Numbered from the stretch's first letter, positions 16,153-25,582 are shown. The stretch is DNA of 64,000 nt from SAR202 cluster bacterium bin127 (GCA_002239045.1 MPNN01000001.1:124001-188000); one strand, 5' to 3'. Notes: generated by a model not told the origin, from the letters alone. Translations and numbers: made by a program.

Positions 16153-17640
16153 TCAATTATTCCGATTGCGGAAGTCAGGTGCGTTAATACGTCGTTCGGT
16201 AACTACGGTGGTGTCACCCAGCCGCGAACGTATCGAATCCCAATAATGTTTGTCTTCCAAACGGCCCCAGTTGCGATTGTCTTCGCCTTCCCAAATGATG
16301 TACTGGCTTGCGATCACCGTAGGCATCCGACGGTCGTAACGGAAAGTGACAATTTGGAAGAGTTTTTCCAGCGCCCAATCCGTAGTGTTCGGCGCACCGA
16401 AATCGTCTAAAATCAGCAATTCAGAATTGCGTGTCGTGTCAAATGTGTTGGCGAACGCCAAAGGGTCGGGGCTTGAATAAGCTCGGCGTAAGTTGTCCAG
16501 CAAGTCCGGAACCGACCAATATCTGACCTCGAAGCCGCGCTTTGCGCGAACTCCCGCGATGGCGACGGCCAAATGTGTTTTGCCGACGCCTGTAGGTCCA
16601 TTGAGATACAACCAGGATTTCGCTTCCGCGAATTCACTGGCAAATTCAATGGCAGCATTTTTTGCCGCTTGGATCGAAGCTTTCTGGCTTAGATTCGACG
16701 ACTTAGCGCCATCCGCATCGAAGGTATCGAAAACCATCCTGTTTAGCACGATTTCGTGGACACCTATGTAATTCTCAGATGATATAGCGCCTTCGTCAGT
16801 CAAACGCACGAGACGAGCAATGTCTGGATCGTCCAGTTTCAGCCCGACACGCTCTGGCAAAGCTGTTTTTGCTTTGGCAAGCACCAAAATCGTAGCTAAA
16901 CGTCCGTTGAATCTGTGCGTGAGCAGTTGATCGATTTTGGCGTCAACCCAATTGTTGGATTGCTGAGCACCCAAGTCGTCGATGGCAAGTACCGGCGCGT
17001 CGAGCAAGGGCGTGAAAATGTTGCCTTCGTCCCGATCGTTTCGCTCGTTTATTACCAATTCAGGTATGTTGAGAGCCGAGACGTATTTGGCTGGCTCGCC
17101 TCGGTCAACTATCGCATTGATCATAGCTGCAGCAAGATGAGTCTTTCCTGTTCCGGTTGGTCCTTCAATAACTAGCCAACCCTTGGGACCATCCGCGAAT
17201 TCTTTCGCCATAGCAGTCGCTTGTCGGAACATCATCTCGCTGACTCTCGATTTCCGCCCTCCCGGGACGAGTGTCTCGAAAGTCATTCTTTCGAGCAGGC
17301 CGAGTTGTGCATACGTTTTGAGTTGTGACGACGCCGTTCGTTCGTTCACTTGGCAACTACAAGGAACGATAACAGGACTTGACGGGTGGCCATGTGACGA
17401 CAACACCCATAGAGAATCGTTGCAGATGGTGCAATCTGATGGTGTTTCAGATCGCGATGTTTTTCCGTTACTCTGTTTCCTTGTTATCCCGTTGGAGTTC
17501 CAAGAATTGCTCAAGTTCAACTTCTGGAACTCTTGGTTTTTTGGATCTGATAGAGTTTCTTCCGGTTCCATCGAAGGATCGTGATTCCGCTCCGCTCCGT
17601 TCTCCCGTTTGTTTGGAAGGCCATCTGATTTCTTGTTCAT
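16153..17640 (-). CDS. Helicase loader with two tandem DnaC/DnaI-like AAA+ modules
   Basis: Predicted to load the replicative helicase encoded upstream. Order of parts in 495 residues: a polar N-terminus (1-60); a possible zinc site with C70, C73, C94 and C96; AAA+ module 1 (about 115-290) with Walker A G160-H168 and Walker B LAIDDLG 218-224; AAA+ module 2 (about 300-490) with Walker A G348-H356 and Walker B LLILDDFG 408-415. Usual DnaC/DnaI proteins have one module and 250-320 residues. The ATG at 17640 has AAGGAAGGAG upstream and gives a 173-nt out-of-frame overlap with the DnaD-like gene; a later start at ATG 17571 is possible. Confidence 0.82.
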   Translation of the reverse strand: MNKKSDGLPNKRENGAERNHDPSMEPEETLSDPKNQEFQKLNLSNSWNSNGITRKQSNGKTSRSETPSDCTICNDSLWVLSSHGHPSSPVIVPCSCQVNERTASSQLKTYAQLGLLERMTFETLVPGGRKSRVSEMMFRQATAMAKEFADGPKGWLVIEGPTGTGKTHLAAAMINAIVDRGEPAKYVSALNIPELVINERNDRDEGNIFTPLLDAPVLAIDDLGAQQSNNWVDAKIDQLLTHRFNGRLATILVLAKAKTALPERVGLKLDDPDIARLVRLTDEGAISSENYIGVHEIVLNRMVFDTFDADGAKSSNLSQKASIQAAKNAAIEFASEFAEAKSWLYLNGPTGVGKTHLAVAIAGVRAKRGFEVRYWSVPDLLDNLRRAYSSPDPLAFANTFDTTRNSELLILDDFGAPNTTDWALEKLFQIVTFRYDRRMPTVIASQYIIWEGEDNRNWGRLEDKHYWDSIRSRLGDTTVVTERRINAPDFRNRNN

Positions 17641-18259
17641 CGGGCACTCCTTCCTTGAGCCAGCGCCTCAAAACGCCAGCGACGAAAGACCAACTTCGGC
17701 TTTCGTTTCCAACTGCGATTTTAATCGCTTGAGTGATTTCGTCGTCGCTAAAGTCTTCCAAAGCAGCCAGAATGCTCTCCCGAATCATGGGCGACAGCGT
17801 CCCAATATTCTCCTCGTACGCCCGAAATGCGTTCGTTGGCAATGACGCAACCGCCGGTGCATCCCAACCATTTTCGTCGTCAGAATCCTCAAAATCCTGA
17901 AACTCAGTGCGTTCCAACGAAACCCTCCGAGCCGATTCCGTGTTCAGCATTAACCGCTCAACTCCGTTAACCGAAACTCGAGCCAAAACCCTGAATCGAA
18001 CAGCACACTCCAGAGCACGATCAAACGACTCGCGATCTCCAAACACCCCAACCAATACCCGATCCGTCCTCAATAGCTCCTCCGAGATAAAACGGGGATA
18101 CCCACGCTGCCGTTCCAACAACCAGACCGCCCGCAATACCAGCTTGATTACATCCGCATCGTCAACGCTTGAAAGAACCCGACCCAACACCGCATTCGGA
18201 ACCCGCGTCCCGGCATAGTCATCAGATAACGGAAATCCACTGATCGGTCGGATCGTCAT
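17468..18259 (-). CDS. DnaD-domain primosomal protein
   Basis: Likely a primosome/replication initiation protein acting between DnaA and helicase loading. Residues about 143-206 match the DnaD C-terminal domain: AYEENIG, then DDEITQAIKIA and RSWSFVAGVLRRWLKEG. The N-terminal half could be a winged helix. I start at ATG 18259, with GAGGG upstream and 10 nt after the dnaB stop; an earlier start at 18319 would overlap dnaB. The polar C-terminus overlaps the N-terminus of the double loader in another frame. Confidence 0.8.
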   Translation of the reverse strand: MTIRPISGFPLSDDYAGTRVPNAVLGRVLSSVDDADVIKLVLRAVWLLERQRGYPRFISEELLRTDRVLVGVFGDRESFDRALECAVRFRVLARVSVNGVERLMLNTESARRVSLERTEFQDFEDSDDENGWDAPAVASLPTNAFRAYEENIGTLSPMIRESILAALEDFSDDEITQAIKIAVGNESRSWSFVAGVLRRWLKEGVPDEQEIRWPSKQTGERSGAESRSFDGTGRNSIRSKKPRVPEVELEQFLELQRDNKETE

Positions 18260-18269
18260 CGTCCGACCC

Positions 18270-19661
18270 TCAATCCATGCCCGGTTCAGTGACCGACGAG
18301 AACAATCCCCACTCGTCACGCACCGACATCTCGACTGTCGAGGTCGGGCCGTGGCGATGCTTCGCGATGATGATGTCCGTTAATCCTCTCGGAAACACCT
18401 GCGTCGGGTTACGTCGGTTCCACTCATCTTCCGACATGTTCTTGTCGTTCCGGTGGATAAACATCACCACGTCAGCGTCCTGTTCGATAGAACCCGATTC
18501 CCGGAGGTCAGCCAACTTCGGTTCGTGAGAGGATCGTTGTTCGACCGCGCGGTTGAGCTGAGAGACGGCGAGAACTGGTATGTTCAAGTCGCGCGCTATC
18601 GCTTTAAGGTGCCGAGAAATCTCACTCACTTCCTGCACGCGGTTCGCCTCTCGACCTGAAGATGACCCGCTGATCAACTGCATGTAGTCGACGATCAGGA
18701 AGTCCAAACCGGTTTGCAACTTCAGACGTCTCGCCTTCGCGCTCAGTCCGCTCGCTGTCTGCAATGCTGCATCGTCCACATAAATGCGCATGTCGCTCAA
18801 ATAACCGTAGGCATCACTGAGACGGTCGCGTTCCGGCGGCGTCAAGTGGTCGTTGCGGATGTTCTGGATGTTGATGTGGGCGTGAGCCGCCGCCATCCGA
18901 TGAGCCACTTGGTCGATACCCATCTCAAGGCTGAAAATACCGACGGTCATCCCATCTTTCGCAGCGTTGAGACCGACATTCAATGCCAATGTAGATTTCC
19001 CGAAACCGGGCCGCGCGGCAAGGACAATCATGTCAGAACGGTGAAAACCACCGAGCACTTGATCGAGCGATTGGAAACCCGTTGCGATCGGTTGATTTGA
19101 AACGTCGTTGCTGTCGGGCGCCGGAGGATCAAAAAACTCGGCGATCGAACGCGCATCTTTTATCGGAACAAAGTCGGCCGAGTCGTGCTCGCGACCGACC
19201 TGGAATATCAGCTCCTCGGCCTGTTTTAGCGCGGCGTCGACATCTTTGATGTTGGCGAGGTCGGTGCCAATCTCATGGATCCCCAGACCCACGTCACCGA
19301 TTAGGCGAAGCATGAACGCCGCGCGAACTATCTTGCCGTAATCGGCGATGTGAACGGCGTGTGGCGTATGTGCCACCGCAGCGCTGAGATATGCGTCGCC
19401 GCCGACGTCTTCGAGGATGCCTTTGGAATTCAGACGGTTGCGAACCGTCTCTTGGTCGATGCCGGTCGACTCGCCGAACAGTTCACAACAGGCCGCGTAT
19501 ATCTCCCGGTTGTGCTCTCCATAAAAGTGTTCGGGCCTTAGATCTTGAACCACCCGTAGGATCGACCCGCCGTCGATTAACAGCGATCCGATTATCGAAG
19601 TCTCAGCTTCGAGATTTGCTGGCGGGCTTCCGTTTGGGGTTAGGGTGGGCGGTTCTTGCAT
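18270..19661 (-). CDS. dnaB: Replicative DNA helicase DnaB
   Basis: The hexameric fork helicase. The N-terminal domain begins PANLEAETSIIGSLL; the RecA-like domain has Walker A ARPGFGKST, the EMG segment, Walker B FLIVDYMQLI, and the SQLNRAVEQR and ADLRESGSIEQDADVV motifs. I start at ATG 19661 (463 residues), since the leader before PANLEAE then has the usual length; an in-frame TTG at 19703 adds 14 residues. It lies between the L9 fusion gene and the DnaD-like gene. Confidence 0.95.
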   Translation of the reverse strand: MQEPPTLTPNGSPPANLEAETSIIGSLLIDGGSILRVVQDLRPEHFYGEHNREIYAACCELFGESTGIDQETVRNRLNSKGILEDVGGDAYLSAAVAHTPHAVHIADYGKIVRAAFMLRLIGDVGLGIHEIGTDLANIKDVDAALKQAEELIFQVGREHDSADFVPIKDARSIAEFFDPPAPDSNDVSNQPIATGFQSLDQVLGGFHRSDMIVLAARPGFGKSTLALNVGLNAAKDGMTVGIFSLEMGIDQVAHRMAAAHAHINIQNIRNDHLTPPERDRLSDAYGYLSDMRIYVDDAALQTASGLSAKARRLKLQTGLDFLIVDYMQLISGSSSGREANRVQEVSEISRHLKAIARDLNIPVLAVSQLNRAVEQRSSHEPKLADLRESGSIEQDADVVMFIHRNDKNMSEDEWNRRNPTQVFPRGLTDIIIAKHRHGPTSTVEMSVRDEWGLFSSVTEPGMD

Positions 19662-19821
19662 TCGGTTGTTTAGGTTCAGGAAATCTGCTGTGAGGACGCG
19701 CAAGGTTCAACTGCTGTGAATCGAATCCTACTCGCAAATCCGGCACATTGCGCGCCGATTACCGAAGGGAAATCGACACTATTGTCGATGTGTTGGACGC
19801 GCCGTAAGACGTCCAGAAGCG

Positions 19822-20598
19822 TCAGCTAACGGTGAACCAAGAGACAGCTTCTAGGCTGTCGGCGTCGGTATCCCCATCAGTTCGGCCCGGACCCCAGATT
19901 ATGACGGTGCCTTCAGTCTTCATCGCGTTCAATCGATCGCGAACCGCCTGACGAAGAGTGCCCTCGCCTTTACCGTGAATGATCCTGAATTGCGAAATGT
20001 TGCGAGCCAGAATCCGCCCAGCGATTAGACCGAGCGCATCGACGGCTTGCGGCTCTTCCCAGCTATGCATGTCGATCTCGCCGCTCGCCAAAATCTCGTC
20101 GGTAACGGCGTATTGATCGGTCGTCGTTTCCTCTTCCTCGCCTTCCACGATGTCGTCTGAAATGACGCTTAACGTAATCGTGGCATCAATCTCATCCATG
20201 AAACGAACCGGCAACGGGTATGAACCAACCATCCTGATCTGTTCTTGCATCCGCACGCGTTTGCGTTCGATCTGCCTGCCGGTAAGTTCGGTGAGTCGAG
20301 CCGCAATCATCGCGCTGGTGACCGAACCATAGAGGCGACCCGTGGGGCCTGTCCTGACAGTCAACTCGACCGGGTTTTCGGTCAGTTCTTTGGCAATGTC
20401 TCGCCACTCGTTGAGTTCTCGCAACCGCCGCTCCTCGGCTTCGGCTCGCAGCTTCTCAGCGCGCCGGAGCTGATGTTCAGTCGCAAGTACTGCCACGCCT
20501 CGCGGAATCAGATAGTTGCGGGCAAAGCCATTCTTTACGTCGCGGATGTCACCGGCTCGTGCGGTCGGCAGGGCATCTTCAAGGAATAGGACCTTCAT
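19822..20598 (-). CDS. rplI: Ribosomal protein bL9 fused to a C-terminal Smr-like domain
   Basis: Residues 1-150 are a full bL9: signature GDIRDVKNGFARNYLIPRG (16-34), connecting helix (40-75) and the C-terminal rRNA-binding domain. Normal bL9 ends near 148 residues. Here an acidic linker (151-160) leads to about 85 more residues resembling Smr domains of MutS2 and SmrB: EIDMHS (D176, H178; usual motif DLHG) and IIHGKGEGTLRQAVRDRL from 206, with HGKG at 208-211. The Smr C-terminal GG-rich strand is altered. Both parts are one uninterrupted frame. In the operon it precedes dnaB, a common rplI-dnaB order. Confidence 0.85.
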   Translation of the reverse strand: MKVLFLEDALPTARAGDIRDVKNGFARNYLIPRGVAVLATEHQLRRAEKLRAEAEERRLRELNEWRDIAKELTENPVELTVRTGPTGRLYGSVTSAMIAARLTELTGRQIERKRVRMQEQIRMVGSYPLPVRFMDEIDATITLSVISDDIVEGEEEETTTDQYAVTDEILASGEIDMHSWEEPQAVDALGLIAGRILARNISQFRIIHGKGEGTLRQAVRDRLNAMKTEGTVIIWGPGRTDGDTDADSLEAVSWFTVS

Positions 20599-20817
20599 GT
20601 GGGGAATCTCGGTTTAATGCTCGTGCGACCGCGAATCTCGGGTTTATGCACGTCTTTCAAGCGTTTCCATTAGATTCTACATGCCCGAAAGTTCGTTCCC
20701 ACCAAAAGCCGCTGTCCATACACCCCGGCAACCCACCAACAGCGCACATCTTAGTGCCTGCCGGCAATATCGGCTACCATGCAATGAGATTCGATTCCCA
20801 AGCTTGCGAGCCAACCA

Positions 20818-21990
20818 ATGAAGATAGTCGACATCCGAGCCTACCCAATTCGCATCGACACCCGCGCTGATGAAAAATCCGAAGGTTCAACACGTCCTCC
20901 CACAATCGAATTCGGGGACTACTACGTCGACCGCTCGGCATTCACATCCATCTACTCTCATCACCACGAAACCACCGTAATCCGTATCGAGACCGACACC
21001 GGCATAGTCGGTTGGGGCGAAGCCCAATCACCGGTCTCCCCGAACACCACCAAAACCATAGTTAACGATCTCGTCCGCCCCCTCATCATGGGGCGCGACC
21101 CCTTCGATATCGAAGCTATCTGGACTCGAAACTACGGCGCAATGCGAGAACGAGGTCACCCCACCGGCTTCTACATCGATGCCATCGGCGGAACCGACAT
21201 CGCGTTGTGGGACATCGTCGGCAAGGCCATCGGCAAACCGGTCCACAAAATCGCCGGCGGCAGATACCGCGACGAAATCCTCCTCTACGCCGGAATGGGT
21301 GGAACCGACCCCGAAAAAGTCGCCGACACAGCCGAGGAACACCTCGCATATGGATACAAGGCGTTCAAACTTCACCTCCTCTTAGACGTCGACGGCGTCG
21401 CGGATATCGCACGAGCGGTCAGAAAACGCGTAGGGCCGAAAATCATGCTCATGGTCGATACCCACATGCGACAGTCCGTTGCAAATTCGATCCTTCTCGG
21501 GCGCGAACTCGAAAAGCTCGGCTTCACATGGCTCGAGTCGCCAACCGTCCCCGATGACATTCCCGGTCAAGCCGAAATCACCCGCGCCCTAGACATGGCC
21601 GTGGCAATAGGGGAGTGGACACGTACGCGGTACGAAATGCGAGAGCAGTTTGAGCGTCGGGCTTATGACATCCTCATGCACGACATCGGTCGTACCGGCA
21701 TCACCGAGGGACACCGCATCGCGACCCTCGCCGACACCTACAACATCCCCGTCGCACCCCACGTCGGTGGTGGCGGCATCCTATCCGTCGCATCAACCGT
21801 CGAATTCTCCGCATCGTGCCCCAATTTCATGATCATGGAACACTCCCACCACGCCAACGCCGTCAAGAGCCGCATCCTTAAACACCCATACGAACCCGAA
21901 AACGGCTACTACAAAGCCACCGACAAACCGGGCCTAGGGGTTGAAGTCGACGAAGATGCCCTTGAAACCTACGCCTTCACCAGCCGCTAG
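20818..21990 (+). CDS. Enolase-superfamily sugar-acid dehydratase (mandelate racemase group)
   Basis: Likely dehydrates an aldonate or related acid to a 2-keto-3-deoxy acid. Metal ligands are D214 (VDTH), E240 (LESP) and E266 (GEW). The second-strand base motif is K184-L-H186, and the other face offers D289 and H315 in APHVGGGG. 390 residues, full length. The exact substrate cannot be assigned from motifs. An FGGY kinase starts two bases after its stop and an MFS transporter follows convergently, consistent with uptake, dehydration and phosphorylation of a sugar acid. Confidence 0.85.
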   Translation: MKIVDIRAYPIRIDTRADEKSEGSTRPPTIEFGDYYVDRSAFTSIYSHHHETTVIRIETDTGIVGWGEAQSPVSPNTTKTIVNDLVRPLIMGRDPFDIEAIWTRNYGAMRERGHPTGFYIDAIGGTDIALWDIVGKAIGKPVHKIAGGRYRDEILLYAGMGGTDPEKVADTAEEHLAYGYKAFKLHLLLDVDGVADIARAVRKRVGPKIMLMVDTHMRQSVANSILLGRELEKLGFTWLESPTVPDDIPGQAEITRALDMAVAIGEWTRTRYEMREQFERRAYDILMHDIGRTGITEGHRIATLADTYNIPVAPHVGGGGILSVASTVEFSASCPNFMIMEHSHHANAVKSRILKHPYEPENGYYKATDKPGLGVEVDEDALETYAFTSR

Positions 21991-21992
21991 AC

Positions 21993-23486
21993 GTGCGCCC
22001 AACTCCCTACATACTCGCCGTCGATATCGGCAGCTCCGCCGTCAAAGCCGGACTGTACGACGCCGAGGCCCGCGCCCTGCTGCACACACAGGCATCGATC
22101 CAGCACCAACAACGCACCGCCGCCGACGGCAGCCACGATGAAGACGCTAAGACAATCCAAGACGCGACCGAAGCTGCCATCGATCGCGCCCTACAACTCG
22201 CTGGCGAAGAGGCCGACCACATCGCCGCCGTAGGCTTCGACGCCATGGCGAGCACCATCCTTGGCGTCGACAATCGACACAACCCGATCACACCGGTCTT
22301 TACCTACGCCGATACCCGATCCGCACAAGACGTCGACAACCTCCAGTACAACATCGATGTCGACGACGCCTACCAACGAACCGGCGTCATGCAGCACACC
22401 TCCTACGTTCCCGGTCGCGTCCTCTGGTTCCGACGCACCGAACCCCAAACCGCAGAGCGCATCGCCAGATGGACCGACATCACCACATTCCTCTTCACTC
22501 GGTGGTTCGGATCGACCAACATCCCCGCCAGCTACAGCGTCTCCGCTTGGAGCGGCCTATTAAACCGTCACAGCCTTGACTGGGACACGAAACTCCTCGA
22601 CGCCATCGATCTCCAAGCATCGAACCTTCCACCACTTGCACCGTACAACCAACCGCAAACCGGACTCTGCCCCGTCTACACCCTCCGATGGCCCCAACTC
22701 GCAGAGGTCCCGTTCTTCCTCGCCGTTGGCGATGGAGCAGCCGTAAACATCGGTTCTGGATGCACCGATCGCCGCAACGTAGCTCTAACCGTCGGTACCA
22801 CGGGTGCCATGCGCCTCGTCGTCGACCATCCTGGCGACAATCCGCCTCCAACCGTGCCCAAGGGACTTTGGGGATACATCCTCCGCGGCGATCGCACCTT
22901 GCTGGGAGGCGCGTTCAGCGAAGGTGGCAACGTAGTTGAGTGGGCCGTCAACAATCTAAATCTCCCGCCCCTCGAAGAGTTGAACGAAAACCTCACTGAC
23001 GCAACTCCCGACGGACACGGCCTAACCGTCCTACCGTTTATAGCCGGTGAAAGAGCTGTCGGTTGGTCAACAAACGCCAGCGGCGTATTCAACGGCGTTC
23101 GCGTCTCGACCACTGGCCTCGACATTCTCCAAGCGCTGATGGAATCTGTCGCCTATCGCTTCTCCTTGGTCGCCGACCTCCTACAAGGCGAAATGACCGA
23201 AGACCGCGTATTCATCGCCGGCGGAGGAGCCATGACCAACTCCCCTTGGTGGCTCCAAACAATATCCGACGTCTTGCAAGGCGAGGTTCACGTTCCCGCG
23301 GAAGAGCAGGCAACAAGCCGCGGTGCGGCGATTTTGGCCCTCAATGCCATCGGTGAATGGAAAAGTCTAGCTGACTTGATGCCGGAAATCGCCAAAGTCT
23401 ACTACCCGCGGGAAGAGTTCCGAAATACCTACCGAGCCGCGATCGATAGACAGTCCGATCTTTACTCAACCGTGATTGACCGATGA
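21993..23486 (+). CDS. FGGY-family carbohydrate kinase (gluconokinase-like)
   Basis: A sugar or sugar-acid kinase. The N-terminal phosphate loop is AVDIGSSAVKAGLYD; later come GDGAAVNIGSGC, TVGTTGAMR (adenosine/phosphate region) and FIAGGGAM. 497 residues, typical. GTG start two nt after the dehydratase stop, so translation is coupled. The pairing suggests it phosphorylates either the same acid or the 2-keto-3-deoxy product. Confidence 0.85.
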   Translation: MRPTPYILAVDIGSSAVKAGLYDAEARALLHTQASIQHQQRTAADGSHDEDAKTIQDATEAAIDRALQLAGEEADHIAAVGFDAMASTILGVDNRHNPITPVFTYADTRSAQDVDNLQYNIDVDDAYQRTGVMQHTSYVPGRVLWFRRTEPQTAERIARWTDITTFLFTRWFGSTNIPASYSVSAWSGLLNRHSLDWDTKLLDAIDLQASNLPPLAPYNQPQTGLCPVYTLRWPQLAEVPFFLAVGDGAAVNIGSGCTDRRNVALTVGTTGAMRLVVDHPGDNPPPTVPKGLWGYILRGDRTLLGGAFSEGGNVVEWAVNNLNLPPLEELNENLTDATPDGHGLTVLPFIAGERAVGWSTNASGVFNGVRVSTTGLDILQALMESVAYRFSLVADLLQGEMTEDRVFIAGGGAMTNSPWWLQTISDVLQGEVHVPAEEQATSRGAAILALNAIGEWKSLADLMPEIAKVYYPREEFRNTYRAAIDRQSDLYSTVIDR

Positions 23487-23487
23487 T

Positions 23488-24744
23488 CTACTCCCACTTC
23501 GGCTGACGCGCCAACCAGAGCGTAATCATTCCAAATACAAAAATTCCGACAATAGTCGCAAACGCCAAGTCGAAACTCTGCGTGTCGTCGTGCACTCGCC
23601 CCGCCAGCACCGGCCCGCCAGCAATCGAAACAATTTGCGCAAACTGATACAAGCCCATTAAACTCGCATACTCCCTCAACCCGAACGTCTGCTGGACCAC
23701 CAAAACAATCAATGCTCCCAACCCGCCAAATCCGAGGCTGTAGACGAAGATTCCGACGACGATGAGCGGGATGCCGCCGAATGGGAGGATCATCAACCCG
23801 ACGCCGACAGCTTGGAATGCGGTGCTCAAGACAGTCATCTTCCGGGCGCTGAAGCGTTCGCTGGCGCATCCAAAGGCAAGCTTGGATACGATTCCCATCG
23901 TGGCGATGAAGGTCACTGCCGATGTGGCTGCCGCTGGAGCAAAACCGTTCTCGCCAAAGTGTTGTCGGAGCTGAGTCAATACGCCTTGGTAGGTGAAAGT
24001 TGCCGCTACGAGTCCGACGAGAGTGAACCAAAAAGCCCAGGTCTTGACGGCCTGTTTGACGGACATGCCGGCGCGGGCCGCGGCGGCGCTCGTAGACGGC
24101 CGCGGGCGGTGGGTCCGGCGCATCTCTACTTCGACGTCACGGGGTTTCTCGCGCATGAAGATCATAACGGCAATGGAGAGGCCGACCATGATGACGGCGA
24201 AGGTCACGTACGCCAATTCCCAGCTGAACAAGGCGATGATGGTTGCGGCGAGTGGAGGCATGGTCATGCCGCCGAAGTTGTTGCCGGAAACCACGACGCC
24301 GGTCATGCGTCCCATTGAGTTCGGGAACCAGAGTCCGACCATCTTGCCTGCGGGAAGGACGGTTGCGCCGGGGAAGCCGGCGTAGACGAGTGCGGAGAGG
24401 GTGTACCAATGCCATAGTTCAGTGATGAACGGTCGGAGCGTGAAGCCGATGGCGATGAGGACGAGGGATACGAACATGACTGGACGCACGCCGAAGCGGT
24501 CGGTCCAATATCCGATGACAGGAGCGAGGATGCCGGAGATGAAGGCGAACGTTAGGGAGAGGTTGAGTTCGGTCTGGTTCCAGCCGTAGCGAGCTTGTAG
24601 CGGACCTGCGAACTCGCCGAACGCGTATTGCGTCATGCCGATCGACAGCCCGGTCGAGAGGAAGACGAGGAGAGCGACGACGTAGCCGCGGTAGATGCGC
24701 CGCGTGGCGTGGATCGGCCTCGCGGCTAGGGACGGGAGATTCAA
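23488..24744 (-). CDS. MFS transporter, probable carboxylate/sugar-acid uptake
   Basis: 418 residues with 12 predicted membrane segments and an MFS loop GYWTDRFGVRP between segments 2 and 3. It resembles the oxalate/monocarboxylate porter group, though substrate is inferred only from the neighbouring dehydratase and kinase. Start TTG at 24744; no ATG candidate lies before the first membrane segment. Its stop is one base from the convergent kinase stop. Confidence 0.82.
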   Translation of the reverse strand: MNLPSLAARPIHATRRIYRGYVVALLVFLSTGLSIGMTQYAFGEFAGPLQARYGWNQTELNLSLTFAFISGILAPVIGYWTDRFGVRPVMFVSLVLIAIGFTLRPFITELWHWYTLSALVYAGFPGATVLPAGKMVGLWFPNSMGRMTGVVVSGNNFGGMTMPPLAATIIALFSWELAYVTFAVIMVGLSIAVMIFMREKPRDVEVEMRRTHRPRPSTSAAAARAGMSVKQAVKTWAFWFTLVGLVAATFTYQGVLTQLRQHFGENGFAPAAATSAVTFIATMGIVSKLAFGCASERFSARKMTVLSTAFQAVGVGLMILPFGGIPLIVVGIFVYSLGFGGLGALIVLVVQQTFGLREYASLMGLYQFAQIVSIAGGPVLAGRVHDDTQSFDLAFATIVGIFVFGMITLWLARQPKWE

Positions 24745-25138
24745 TGCGTGGCTCGGTGAAGGGAGAGGAGAAGTGTGAGATAAGGATACGCGTTCCCCCT
24801 CCTTCGGGAGGGGATAGGGGGAGGACCGCCGCCAGGCCGAACCCTCTCCTTCGCTCCGACACTCACACCCCTCTCCCTCTCAGGGGGGATTTAAGAGGGC
24901 GTCAAGCGCAGAGGGAGCATACACCCACACCCCCTTTCACACCGCACACTCGCAGCAGGCACAGGCCAATGGTTGACCGCATTGAAATGCAGCCCGGCTC
25001 AAAACTATATTCCCTCATTAGTGACAAGGATGCCCGGTCGCATGCGCCCTTGATTTGTTTGTAATCCGCTTTGTGGTAGACAACGCTACCGTTCCGCATT
25101 AAGCATCTCAATGTCCGTCGTTGGGTTATCCTCGGCGT
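24745..25138. repeat. Gene-free stretch with GC-rich hairpins
   Basis: About 390 nt without a supported gene. At 24796-24813 a 7-bp perfect stem CCCCTCC/GGAGGGG closes on a TTCG tetraloop. Several further C-rich and G-rich blocks (to about 24900) could pair with one another, giving the look of a small repetitive intergenic element. No T-run follows, so it is not a clear terminator. The rest (24900-25138) shows nothing I can name. Confidence 0.45.
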
Positions 25139-25291
25139 ATGACTTCTGATCATGACGATCCTAGAATTGCTTTCGTCGATCCTGACGGTGTGCCATGCTA
25201 CTGGGCTGACCTACTGTTAGTCGGGTTTGGTATTGGTTTGATCCCCGTGTTCATCGCGGGATACTTCGTGTTAACCCGACTCGTTGCGTAG
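25139..25291 (+). CDS. Possible 50-residue single-pass membrane protein
   Basis: ATG at 25139 opens a 50-codon frame: a polar N-terminus (MTSDHDDPRIAFVDPDG) followed by one hydrophobic segment of about 25 residues. No clear ribosome-binding site is seen. The last 21 nt overlap the end of the minus-strand 104-residue gene tail to tail. It could be a chance frame. Confidence 0.35.
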   Translation: MTSDHDDPRIAFVDPDGVPCYWADLLLVGFGIGLIPVFIAGYFVLTRLVA

Positions 25292-25582
25292 CAGGTTCGA
25301 CAGTATCGCGCCAAGTGCGCCTAGCAAAGTCAATGCGGGTGACACGACCAATGCCACCGTGCCTAGTACCTCACCTTGATTGTCAGCGTCTTTGACCAGC
25401 AGATAGCCGACGTTCACCGCTATACCAGCTGCGCCGGCCATGACAACGATCACGATGACGGCAAATCCTAGACGACGGTAGGTCAATGACGGTTTCACGG
25501 TTTCTTGTCCTTCTCCAAAAAGATGCGTTCTGCACGTTGAATGACGTGATTTGAACCACGCCCAGATATCTGACCAAGCCAT
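25271..25582 (-). CDS. Small two-helix membrane protein
   Basis: About 103 residues: a polar, basic N-terminus (1-35), then two hydrophobic segments (about 37-60 and 74-95). No family recognised. I choose ATG 25582, which has AAAGGAG upstream; GTG 25585 is one codon earlier. It follows the 35-residue ORF by about 12 nt and is part of the DUF805-led minus-strand unit. Confidence 0.55.
   Translation of the reverse strand: MAWSDIWAWFKSRHSTCRTHLFGEGQETVKPSLTYRRLGFAVIVIVVMAGAAGIAVNVGYLLVKDADNQGEVLGTVALVVSPALTLLGALGAILSNLLRNESG

Noticed and set aside
24796..24813. TTCG-loop hairpin as an intrinsic terminator.
   Set aside because: No T-run follows on either strand and it is upstream of both flanking genes.
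24902..25153. 83-codon minus-strand frame.
   Set aside because: Mixed basic/cysteine composition without family features in a repeat-like intergenic region.
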